Positions 14,917 to 21,921 of a stretch of DNA of 23,731 nt are shown here, in pieces. The notes under the pieces are model-generated. The model saw only the letters and a program-made list of their open reading frames with translations, searched no databases and was not told the origin of the DNA. A program made the position numbers and the translations under genes. Position 1 is the stretch's first letter; each line of letters opens with the position of its first letter. Origin of the DNA: VFKE01 sp031400955 (GTDB lineage: Bacteria > Verrucomicrobiota > Verrucomicrobiia > Verrucomicrobiales > Verrucomicrobiaceae); the NCBI GenBank assembly GCA_031400955.1, contig JANNQW010000309.1, forward strand, positions 1 to 23,731, given 5' to 3'.

Positions 14917-15780
14917 ATGATTCCCAACACCCGCCGCGCCTTTCTCAACAAGCTCGTCAAATTCGCGGGGACACCGCTGCTTTTCGGGGGCGGTGCTTTC
15001 GGATATGGCTCGTTGCTGGAACGCCATCGAGTCGAAGTGGAGCGGCATGAGATCAAACTGGCGCTCGGGGAGGGTGCACCCGCGAAGTTGCGGGCACTCA
15101 CCATGGGAGACTTTCATTTTGATCCGCTCTACGAGGCGGAATATGTGGCGAAGTGCATTTCCATCGCGAACTCCCTGAACCCGGACGTGATTTTTCTGAC
15201 CGGAGATTATGTCACCGGCACGTCCAACCGGATCAACGAGTTCGCCGGTTTGCTTTCGAAACTGAGTCCGCGTTCCGGGATTTATGCCTGCCTAGGCAAC
15301 CACGATCACTGGGCGAATGCAGGGAAGATTATAGGCGCGCTGGAGAAAGCGGGCGTGCAGACGCTCATCAACCAGCACACGCGGGTGAAATGCGCCGGTG
15401 GAGAACTGGTGGTGGCGGGACTGCAAAGCGTTTGGGCGGGGAAGCCGGACTGGTCCCAGGCTTCACGCGGATTGCGCAAAGACGAGCGCGCGGTGGTTCT
15501 GGTGCATGAGCCCGATTTCGCCCGCGCGCTCAGCGAGGACCGGCGCATTGCCTTGCAGCTTTCCGGCCACACACACGGCGGCCAGGTGCGGGTGCCGTTC
15601 TATGGAGCGCTGCGTCTGCCAACGTGGGGCCGGCAGTACCAGTCCGGATTTTATGATCTCGATACCCTCAAGCTGCATGTGAACCGCGGCATCGGCACCA
15701 TCACGTTTCACATCCGTCTCTTCTGCCCGCCGGAGATTGCGTGCTTCGACATTACCAATACCGGCGCGACTTCCGCCTGA
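14917..15780 (+). CDS. Tat-exported calcineurin-like metallophosphoesterase
   Basis: This encodes 287 residues. The N-terminus has twin arginines (NTRRAFLNKLVKFAG) before a hydrophobic stretch. All metal-binding motifs are present: D65 and H67 in GDFHFD, G96-D97 in LTGDYV, GNHDH at 127-131, H197 in LVHEPD, and H218/H220 in LSGHTHGGQ. It fits the YaeI/YkuE-like phosphodiesterases, which in other bacteria act on lipid or nucleotide phosphates outside the cytoplasm; the substrate cannot be read from sequence. It is probably cotranscribed with the PQQ-propeller gene. Confidence 0.92.
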   Translation: MIPNTRRAFLNKLVKFAGTPLLFGGGAFGYGSLLERHRVEVERHEIKLALGEGAPAKLRALTMGDFHFDPLYEAEYVAKCISIANSLNPDVIFLTGDYVTGTSNRINEFAGLLSKLSPRSGIYACLGNHDHWANAGKIIGALEKAGVQTLINQHTRVKCAGGELVVAGLQSVWAGKPDWSQASRGLRKDERAVVLVHEPDFARALSEDRRIALQLSGHTHGGQVRVPFYGALRLPTWGRQYQSGFYDLDTLKLHVNRGIGTITFHIRLFCPPEIACFDITNTGATSA

Positions 15781-15933
15781 ACTCAGGAAAGGACTGCGAT
15801 GTACCTCGCGCACGGACGGGCGTGAAACGGGCACGGCTTGTCGGCAATATTTCCGCTGCGCTTGAGCAGTTCGCTCCAATTGTCCTGACATTCATCCTTG
15901 GTGCCTGACGGGAATGGTTGTAGACTAGCAGGC

Positions 15934-16128
15934 ATGAAAGCGGTAATCTGCGCGTTGATGGTGGGATTGCTGGCTGCGGGCTGCTCGCAGCAACGCGCAC
16001 CCTGTGATCCTAGTGCGGACGTCTGCCCTGGTTGCACAAGTTGTGAGTTTTGCCGGGCATGCTCACAGGAGGGTAAGACGTGCTCGGTGGAACGTGAGAG
16101 AATAAAAAGTGGCGCGTCTGGGAGTTGA
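15934..16128 (+). CDS. Small cysteine-rich lipoprotein
   Basis: This encodes 64 residues. A lipoprotein signal peptide (MKAVICALMVGLLAAGC) ends in an LAAGC lipobox, with the lipidated cysteine at 17. The mature part is cysteine-dense: CDPSADVCPGCTSCEFCRACS and one more cysteine after EGKT, seven cysteines within about 28 residues, partly in C-x2-C steps. This could bind metal or form disulfides. I recognise no family. The last residues (about SGASGS) and the stop overlap a tRNA 3'-end-like fragment at 16110-16131, so the natural C-terminus may have been altered. Confidence 0.6.
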   Translation: MKAVICALMVGLLAAGCSQQRAPCDPSADVCPGCTSCEFCRACSQEGKTCSVERERIKSGASGS

Positions 16129-16131
16129 ACC
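16110..16131 (-). other. tRNA 3'-end-like fragment (T-loop to acceptor), possible attachment-site remnant
   Basis: On the minus strand the sequence reads GGTTCAACTCCCAGACGCGC then CA, followed by CTTTTT. It has the T-loop TTCAACT, the closing G53-C61 type pair, a 7-nt acceptor strand ACGCGCC, a discriminator A and a terminator-like T-tract. The matching 5' acceptor strand GGCGCGT is absent from the next 90 bases and the T-stem does not pair beyond two base pairs, so it is not a functional tRNA. Such 3' fragments are left at tRNA integration sites. Confidence 0.4.
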
Positions 16132-16279
16132 ACTTCCTTTCCATGAAATTCTTCGTTCCAACATGCCTAGGAAACGTGAACTTCAGCAGCCTGTGCATGA
16201 AGATGATTGTGAAAGGCGACGACCTCCCGCTGCAGACCTCCATGCGCGTCGTATCGATCAGCGGAGGCAAGGTGGTGGT

Positions 16280-16435
16280 GGGGCAGATGTGATAATCGAC
16301 TACGCATGTGTTTATGAGCGAGAACCTTAAAAAAATTCACACGCGATGAGATGGATACTTTCACTCCTGGCTGCCCCGCTGCTTCCGCTTTTTTTTGTTG
16401 ATGGAGCCTCCGGCTTGCGTAACGATCGCCATTGA
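16280..16435 (+). pseudogene. Remnant third copy of the small membrane gene with its upstream block
   Basis: Bases 16280-16319 match the block upstream of copy 2 (5336-5375) and read GADVIIDYACVYEREP before a TAA. The ATG at 16346 opens MRWILSLLAAPLLPLFF, clearly related to MRWTFSLLAVPLLY of copies 1 and 2, with the same AATTCACA before it. The frame stops after 30 codons and the rest of the gene is missing. Upstream, 16143-16292 contains a 49-codon frame (VKGDDLPLQTSMRVVSISGG) whose end runs into the same block in a different frame, suggesting an older frameshifted gene. The rest of 16129-16526 holds nothing I can assign. Confidence 0.55.
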
Positions 16436-16526
16436 TTGAATCCAGTGTGTTCAAGACATCGCATTCAAGCTTGCTTAATCTGACGATACGGTTTCTATCT
16501 GGACAAATCAAAGTCATCCCAAGTTT

Positions 16527-17108
16527 ATGGAACTTTTCCACATTTACTTTATCTGTTTCGGAATCGGACTCCTTTTCACCCTAATCTCGGCGTTCACGTC
16601 GCACTTTTGGGGCGGCCACGATGCGGGAGTTGACTTGGGTCACGGCAGCGGACAAGGAGTCGATGGGCACGCTGAAGCGGGTTTCGGATCACATGACATG
16701 CCGGGCTTTTCGGCGCTGAGCCCCACTACGATTGCGACGTTCATCACGGCGTTTGGCGGATTTGGTATGATTTTCCATCGGGTTGAAATGACGAGCAGTC
16801 CGTGGATCAGCCTGCCTCTTTCGGCGGTTGGCGGAATTGGAGTCGCGGCTGCTGTGCTCTGGCTGTTCCGCCTGGTCTTCAGCAAGACGCAAGGTTCCAG
16901 TGAATCGCGCGTGGCCATGCTCATCGGCACCACGGCCACTGTCATCACGCCCATTGCCGTGAACGGAGTCGGCGAAATCGCCTATGTGCAAATCGGCAGC
17001 CGCTATTCCGCCCCGGCCCGCGCCGAGAACAACGCGGCTTTCGCCAACGGAGACACGGTGAAGATCACTCGCATCGTAGGAACGCAGTTCTACGTCGCCG
17101 CACTTTAA
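16527..17108 (+). CDS. NfeD-like/YuaF-type membrane protein partnering flotillin
   Basis: The protein has 193 residues. A first membrane segment (IYFICFGIGLLFTLISAF, about 6-25) is followed by a Gly/His-rich loop with four to five histidines (about 29-58). Two more membrane segments (about 66-84 and 92-115) lead to a soluble OB-fold-like domain (MLIGTTATVITPIAVNGVGEIAY to the end). This matches the YuaF/YqiJ branch of NfeD-like proteins, typically encoded next to flotillins and located in the same membrane foci. Flotillin follows 10 bp downstream. Confidence 0.85.
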   Translation: MELFHIYFICFGIGLLFTLISAFTSHFWGGHDAGVDLGHGSGQGVDGHAEAGFGSHDMPGFSALSPTTIATFITAFGGFGMIFHRVEMTSSPWISLPLSAVGGIGVAAAVLWLFRLVFSKTQGSSESRVAMLIGTTATVITPIAVNGVGEIAYVQIGSRYSAPARAENNAAFANGDTVKITRIVGTQFYVAAL

Positions 17109-17118
17109 TTCCTTTCCC

Positions 17119-18648
17119 ATGCATACCCTCCCCCTCCTCGCCCAGTTTGAAATCCCCGGTGGCTTCGGCCCCGCTGCCCTCGCCATTGTTGGCATTGTCT
17201 TCGTCGTCATCGTCTTCGGCGCCGTCTGGGCCAGCCGTTACACCAAGGTCGGCCCCAACGAGGTGCTCGTCGTCTCCGGGCGCCGATACAAAGTCACCGA
17301 CCCCGACGGCACCGTGAGCGCACGCGGCTTCCGCATCGTCAAAGGCGGCGGCACGTTCGTGTTCCCGGTCATCGAGAAGGTGGACATCCTTTCGCTCGAA
17401 CTGCTGACCATCGACGTGCAGACACCGGAGGTTTACACCAGCAAGGGCGTGCCGGTGAAAGTGGACGGTGTCGCGCAGATCAAAGTTAAAGGCGACGACA
17501 TCTCCATCGCCACCGCCGCCGAGCAGTTCCTCAGCAAGAACACCGCCGCCATCATGAACATCGCCACGCAGACGATGGAGGGCCATCTGCGCGCCATTCT
17601 CGGCACGATGACCGTGGAAGAGATTTACCAGAATCGCGACGCCTTTGCCGCCAAGGTCCAGGAAGTGGCCGCCGGTGACATGGCCAACATGGGCCTCGGC
17701 ATCGTCAGCTTCACCATTCGCGACATCCGCGACGGCCAGGGCTACCTCGATGCGCTCGGCAAACCGCGTATCGCCCAGGTAAAACGCGACGCCGTCATCG
17801 CCCAGGCCGAGGCCGACCGCGACGCCATGATCAAATCCTCGCAAGCCACGCAGGCTGGGCAGGAGGCGAAGTTCGCCGCTGACACGAAAATCGCCGAAGC
17901 CCAGCGCGACTACGAATCGAACGTCGCGCAATACACCGCTGCGGTGAACCAGAAGAAAGCGGAGGCTGATCTCGCGTATGACTTGCAGAAGTTCAAGACC
18001 GGCCAGCTTGTGAAAGCCGAGGAAGTGCAGGTGCAGATCATCGAGAAGCAGAAGCAGATCGAGTTGCAGCAGCAGGAAATTCTCCGCAAGCAGCGCGAGC
18101 TTGAAGCGATGGTGCAGAAGCCCGCCGACGCCGAGCGATACAAAGTAGAGACCCTGGCCAACGCGCGAAAATACCAGCTCGAAGCCGAGGCGGCAGGTGC
18201 CGCCGCCGCGACCAAGGCGACGGGTTTCGCCGCCGCCGATGTGAACAAGGCCACCGGCATCGCAGATGCCGAAGCCAACAAGGCCAAGGGTCTGGCCCAG
18301 GCCGAGATCATCATGGCGCAGGGCAAGTCGACTGCCGAAGCCACCCGCCTCAAGGCCGAAGCGTTCCAGGAATACAATCAAGCCGCTGTCATTGAACTGC
18401 TCGTCAAGGTGCTGCCGGATATCGCGGCGCGCATCAGCGAGCCGCTGGCCAAGATGGAGAAGATGGTCATCATCAACTCCGGCTCCGGCCCCGGTGGCGG
18501 CGCCAGCAAACTGACCGGCGACATCACCGAGATCATGGCCCAGCTACCGCCCGTGCTGGAAAGCCTGACCGGCGTGAAGTTCGACAAACTGCTGGAACAG
18601 GTGCCCGCGCTGAAGAGAGCAAAGGAGAAGGATGACGGAAAAGCGTAA
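17119..18648 (+). CDS. Flotillin family protein (SPFH/band 7; FloT/YqiK type)
   Basis: The protein has 509 residues. An N-terminal membrane segment (ALAIVGIVFVVIVFGAVWA, about 17-36) precedes KVGPNEVLVVSGR, the start of the SPFH domain, which runs to about residue 215 (EIYQNRDAFAAKVQEVA, GLGIVSFTIRDIRD). A long Glu/Ala-rich coiled coil follows (about 225-430; EVQVQIIEKQKQIELQQQE, AEAAGAAAATKATGFAAAD). The C-terminal flotillin segment contains VKVLPDIAARISEPL and a Gly-rich stretch (SGSGPGGGAS). Flotillins assemble into oligomeric rings or scaffolds that organise membrane domains and affect fluidity and protein secretion. Together with the NfeD-like gene it forms the standard two-gene module. 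Confidence 0.95.
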   Translation: MHTLPLLAQFEIPGGFGPAALAIVGIVFVVIVFGAVWASRYTKVGPNEVLVVSGRRYKVTDPDGTVSARGFRIVKGGGTFVFPVIEKVDILSLELLTIDVQTPEVYTSKGVPVKVDGVAQIKVKGDDISIATAAEQFLSKNTAAIMNIATQTMEGHLRAILGTMTVEEIYQNRDAFAAKVQEVAAGDMANMGLGIVSFTIRDIRDGQGYLDALGKPRIAQVKRDAVIAQAEADRDAMIKSSQATQAGQEAKFAADTKIAEAQRDYESNVAQYTAAVNQKKAEADLAYDLQKFKTGQLVKAEEVQVQIIEKQKQIELQQQEILRKQRELEAMVQKPADAERYKVETLANARKYQLEAEAAGAAAATKATGFAAADVNKATGIADAEANKAKGLAQAEIIMAQGKSTAEATRLKAEAFQEYNQAAVIELLVKVLPDIAARISEPLAKMEKMVIINSGSGPGGGASKLTGDITEIMAQLPPVLESLTGVKFDKLLEQVPALKRAKEKDDGKA

Positions 18649-18681
18649 TGCTTTGCCTCCATAAAAGAAGGCAGAAAAAAT

Positions 18682-19137
18682 ATGAACTGTCGCCGATTCA
18701 AATTTTTTGTTTTCTTTGCCATTCTGATCACTGGAACTCTGGCAGGAGTTGCTGGGGATGAAAAAGTATCTGTCGACTTTCACGACATCCATCGAGACGG
18801 CAAAGTTGCGGTGATCGGACACTTTGGAATTCCGATTGGGCAGATTGTGACTGTCGAGGGCAGATTGGCGAAGGCATCGAAAGTCTCGAACAACATGACG
18901 CTTCACTTCACCAAGGTGAATGGGGTAGCCAGGGAAGAATCAGGAAAGTGGCATCCATTGATCCAAATCCAGAACGTCGATGCCCTGCCAAAAGATGAGA
19001 CGATTGTTGTCGAAGGATATGAGTTCTTGTTCTGGCGTGGAGACCCGCAGATTAACTGGCATCTGGAGGTGGCTTTCTTCATCACAAAAGTGATTGCACC
19101 CAAAGACTTGAAAGTAAATGCGAGGAAGCCTGATTGA
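18682..19137 (+). CDS. Hypothetical secreted protein
   Basis: This encodes 151 residues with an N-terminal signal peptide (FFVFFAILITGTLAGVAG). The mature chain is rich in beta strands: KVAVIGHFGIPIGQIVTVEG, NMTLHFTKVNG, HPLIQIQNVDALP and ETIVVEGYEFLFW. The 'GQIVTVEGRL ... VEGYE' pattern suggests a small OB-like or beta-sandwich fold, but I do not recognise a family. AAGAAGG upstream of the start is one of the few plausible Shine-Dalgarno sequences in this window. The gene lies 33 bp after the flotillin gene and could belong to that transcript. Confidence 0.7.
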   Translation: MNCRRFKFFVFFAILITGTLAGVAGDEKVSVDFHDIHRDGKVAVIGHFGIPIGQIVTVEGRLAKASKVSNNMTLHFTKVNGVAREESGKWHPLIQIQNVDALPKDETIVVEGYEFLFWRGDPQINWHLEVAFFITKVIAPKDLKVNARKPD

Positions 19138-19425
19138 TTTGATTTTTGCAGATGGAAAACTGAGCGGGTGACTGTCGCAAAATAGGCCATCATTTTCAAC
19201 GATGATGCCCCGCGCTTCCTTCTCCAGTCACTGAGTCAGGCATTTGAGATGTCAGGGTGGCGTTTGCATGAACCACAGAGATCCATTCTTTAGAAGCGCC
19301 GCATTCACCCGGTCAGCCAGGGATCACTCCGATTGGCGTGTTCAGGGGTGATTATGAAATGTTCACGCAACCTTTTTCGTGGCAATGGGTTTCACCATCC
19401 CGAATCCCGACACCCGTTTCCAGTC
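19138..19425. other. Intergenic region before the second cytochrome gene
   Basis: No gene is supported in these 288 bases. CATCAT and ATGATG around 19189-19208 make a weak hairpin without a T-tract. An in-frame TTG and ATG near 19333-19354 extend the next gene, but the extension is not signal-peptide-like. I see no clear promoter. Confidence 0.5.
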
Positions 19426-21912
19426 ATGAACAAGTCCGCCCTGACCTATTGCCTTGTTTCACTCGTCTCCCCAACTCTGTTGCTGGCAGCGGATGGGCTG
19501 ACAGATGAGCAGGCAAATTTCTTCGAACGCAAGATCCGGCCCGTGCTGGTTGAGAAATGCTACGAATGCCACTCCGCCAAATCGAAAAAGGTCAAGGGCG
19601 GCCTGAAACTCGACACGAAGGAGGACATGTTGCGCGGTGGCGAGAATGGCCCCGCAGTGGTGCCTGGCAAACTGGATGAGAGTCTCATCATCGCGGCCAT
19701 CAAGTGGAGTGACAAGGATATGCAGATGCCGCCAAAAACAAAGCTTCCCGCCAGCGTGATCGCGGATTTCGAACAGTGGGTCAAAATGGGCGCGCCGGAT
19801 CCCCGCGCCACCGCTGCTGTGGCGGGTGCTGATAACGTCTCCGCTACTTGGAAAAAAAAGGAGATCGACCTCGTGGAAGGTCGCAAGTTCTGGGCCTTCC
19901 AAGCACCCAAATTGCAGGCGCCACCGGAGGTAAATAATAAGGCGTGGCCGAAGTCTGACCTCGACAGGTTTGTGCTGGCAAAATTGGAGGAGAAAAATCT
20001 CGCGCCCGTGCCCGAGGCATCGAAGCTGGAACTGCTCCGGCGGGTAACATTCGACCTCACCGGTCTGCCGCCGACACCAGATGCGATCTCGGCCTTCATG
20101 CAGGACTCATCACCTGATGCTTATGCGCGTGTCGTGGACAAGTTGCTGGCGTCAGAGCGATTCGGAGAAATGTGGGGCCGCCACTGGCTTGACGTGGCTC
20201 GCTATGGCGAGTCCAGCGGAAAAGATACAAACGTGCCGTATCCCTTCGCCTGGCGTTATCGTGACTGGGTCATCGCAGCGATGAATCGTGACCTGCCCTA
20301 TGACGAATTTGTGAGGCAGCAAATTGCGGGTGATTTATTGCCTTATACAGATGCGGTGGATCAGAGCAAAAAAATCGTCGCCACCGGTTTTCTCGCCATT
20401 GGATCGAAGCCGCATAACGAAAGAAATCCGCGTCAGTTCGCATTGGAGGTGGTGGATGAACAAATAGATACCGTTACCCAGGCTTTCCTTGGCACCACTG
20501 TCGCCTGCGCGCGCTGTCATGATCACAAGTTCGATCCCATCCCGCAGAAGGATTACTACGCGCTGGCCGGCGTGTTCCTCAGTAGTGAAACACTCTATGG
20601 CACCAGCAATGCCGTGCAGAACAACCATCCGACAGATCTGATTGATCTCGGAAAGGAATCACGCATGACCGCCGGATACGATGGCATCACCGTGGAGGAA
20701 CGCGCCAGCATTGCCGCAAAGATCAAGCAGCTCAATGAAACCAAGGACGAGAAAACACGCGAGGCGATGATGGCGCGTCGTGATGGCAAGGAGGTGGATG
20801 TTTTCAAGCTGCTCGTGATCCGCCAGCAAACCGGCGATCTCATGGGCTCGCTGAATCGCTACGATGACACGGGCGCTCCGCGCGTGCTCGCCATGGGCGT
20901 TTATGATCGGAAGTCACCCAGCAACAGCGCCATTTATGGACGGGGTGAAGCTGCGCAACCCGGCGAGACCGTGCCGCGCGGATTGGTGCAGGTGTTTTTT
21001 AAAGACACCCCAAAACCTATTGAGAAAGGAAGCGGAAGACTTGAACTCGCGCGATGGCTCTCCAGCAAAGATAACCCCCAGACCGCACGCGTGATGGTGA
21101 ACCGCATGTGGCGCTGGCTTTTTGGCCGCGGCATCGTCGGCACAGTGGACAACTTCGGAGCGATGGGTGAGAAGCCCACGCATCCCGAATTGCTTGATTA
21201 CCTCGCCATTCGCTTCATGGAGAACGGCTGGAGCATCAAGAAAATGGTGCGCGAGATGGTGCTCAGCAGCACCTATCAGCTCGCCACGCAACACTCGCCG
21301 CAGAACTATTCCGCCGATCCTGACAACACGCTGCACTGGCGCATGAGCGCGCGCGGCCTTGATGCAGAATCCCTGCGCGATGCCATGCTGGCCGTGAGCG
21401 GCAAGCTCGATCTCAATCCACAGGAAGGATCGCCCGTCTGCCGGGTCGGAGAAGGACGCGAGGGTCTCATCAAGCTCTTTCAAATCACGCAGCAGCCCAG
21501 CTATAACCGGTCCATCTATCTGCCCATTGTGCGTGATCAGGTGCCGGAGGTGCTGGCCTTGTTCGATTTCGCCAATCCGGGACTCGTTACCGGCGATCGT
21601 GAAAAAACGAACGTTCCCTCGCAGAGCCTCTATCTCCTGAATAATCCACAAGTGCAGGCCCTCAGTGATGCTTTCGCGCGACGCGTTTTTGATTCGGCGA
21701 AGGATGACAATGCTCGCATCAACAATGCTTGCCTGCTTGCTTTCGGACGACCCGCCACAGCGCAGGACCAGCGGGCGGCGAGGGATTTCTTCTCTAACTA
21801 CAATTTTTCCGCGAGCAAATCCAAACAAAAGGGCGCGGACATCAGCATGTATGCCTGGAGCGCGTTCTGCCAGGCGCTGATGGCCAGCGCAGAGTTTCGT
21901 TACTTAAACTGA
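19426..21912 (+). CDS. Planctomycete-type cytochrome c / DUF1549 / DUF1553 protein
   Basis: From the ATG at 19426 the product has 828 residues. This start gives a signal peptide, MNKSALTYCLVSLVSPTLLLAA; upstream starts bury it. The domain order is PSCyt1 with heme c motif CYECH at 45-49, then DUF1549 (KSDLDRFVLAKLEEKNLAP, LLRRVTFDLTGLPPTP, RHWLDVARYGES, a second CxxCH in ACARCHDHKFDP), then DUF1553 (NRMWRWLFGRGIVGTVDNFG, GEKPTHPELLDYLA, TYQLATQ, NNPQVQALSDAFA) ending in ASAEFRYLN. It lacks the LamG-like insertion of its paralogue at 1328-4603. The DUF1501 gene starts 9 bp after its stop, so the two are probably cotranscribed. Confidence 0.95.
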   Translation: MNKSALTYCLVSLVSPTLLLAADGLTDEQANFFERKIRPVLVEKCYECHSAKSKKVKGGLKLDTKEDMLRGGENGPAVVPGKLDESLIIAAIKWSDKDMQMPPKTKLPASVIADFEQWVKMGAPDPRATAAVAGADNVSATWKKKEIDLVEGRKFWAFQAPKLQAPPEVNNKAWPKSDLDRFVLAKLEEKNLAPVPEASKLELLRRVTFDLTGLPPTPDAISAFMQDSSPDAYARVVDKLLASERFGEMWGRHWLDVARYGESSGKDTNVPYPFAWRYRDWVIAAMNRDLPYDEFVRQQIAGDLLPYTDAVDQSKKIVATGFLAIGSKPHNERNPRQFALEVVDEQIDTVTQAFLGTTVACARCHDHKFDPIPQKDYYALAGVFLSSETLYGTSNAVQNNHPTDLIDLGKESRMTAGYDGITVEERASIAAKIKQLNETKDEKTREAMMARRDGKEVDVFKLLVIRQQTGDLMGSLNRYDDTGAPRVLAMGVYDRKSPSNSAIYGRGEAAQPGETVPRGLVQVFFKDTPKPIEKGSGRLELARWLSSKDNPQTARVMVNRMWRWLFGRGIVGTVDNFGAMGEKPTHPELLDYLAIRFMENGWSIKKMVREMVLSSTYQLATQHSPQNYSADPDNTLHWRMSARGLDAESLRDAMLAVSGKLDLNPQEGSPVCRVGEGREGLIKLFQITQQPSYNRSIYLPIVRDQVPEVLALFDFANPGLVTGDREKTNVPSQSLYLLNNPQVQALSDAFARRVFDSAKDDNARINNACLLAFGRPATAQDQRAARDFFSNYNFSASKSKQKGADISMYAWSAFCQALMASAEFRYLN

Positions 21913-21921
21913 CTGAAAATC

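Noticed and set aside
15783..15935. 50-codon minus-strand frame (DECQDNWSELLKRSG ... CPFHARPC) overlapping the lipoprotein start
   Set aside because: The composition looks protein-like, but it overlaps a start with a clear lipobox, has no recognised family and no supporting leader. It could be a remnant.
16110..16200. Intact tRNA gene
   Set aside because: The 5' acceptor strand is absent and the T-stem does not close.
17065..18381. Long open frame (438 codons) on the minus strand opposite flotillin
   Set aside because: The plus strand encodes a clear flotillin with strong codon bias; the antisense frame is a Gly/Leu-rich shadow without recognisable motifs.
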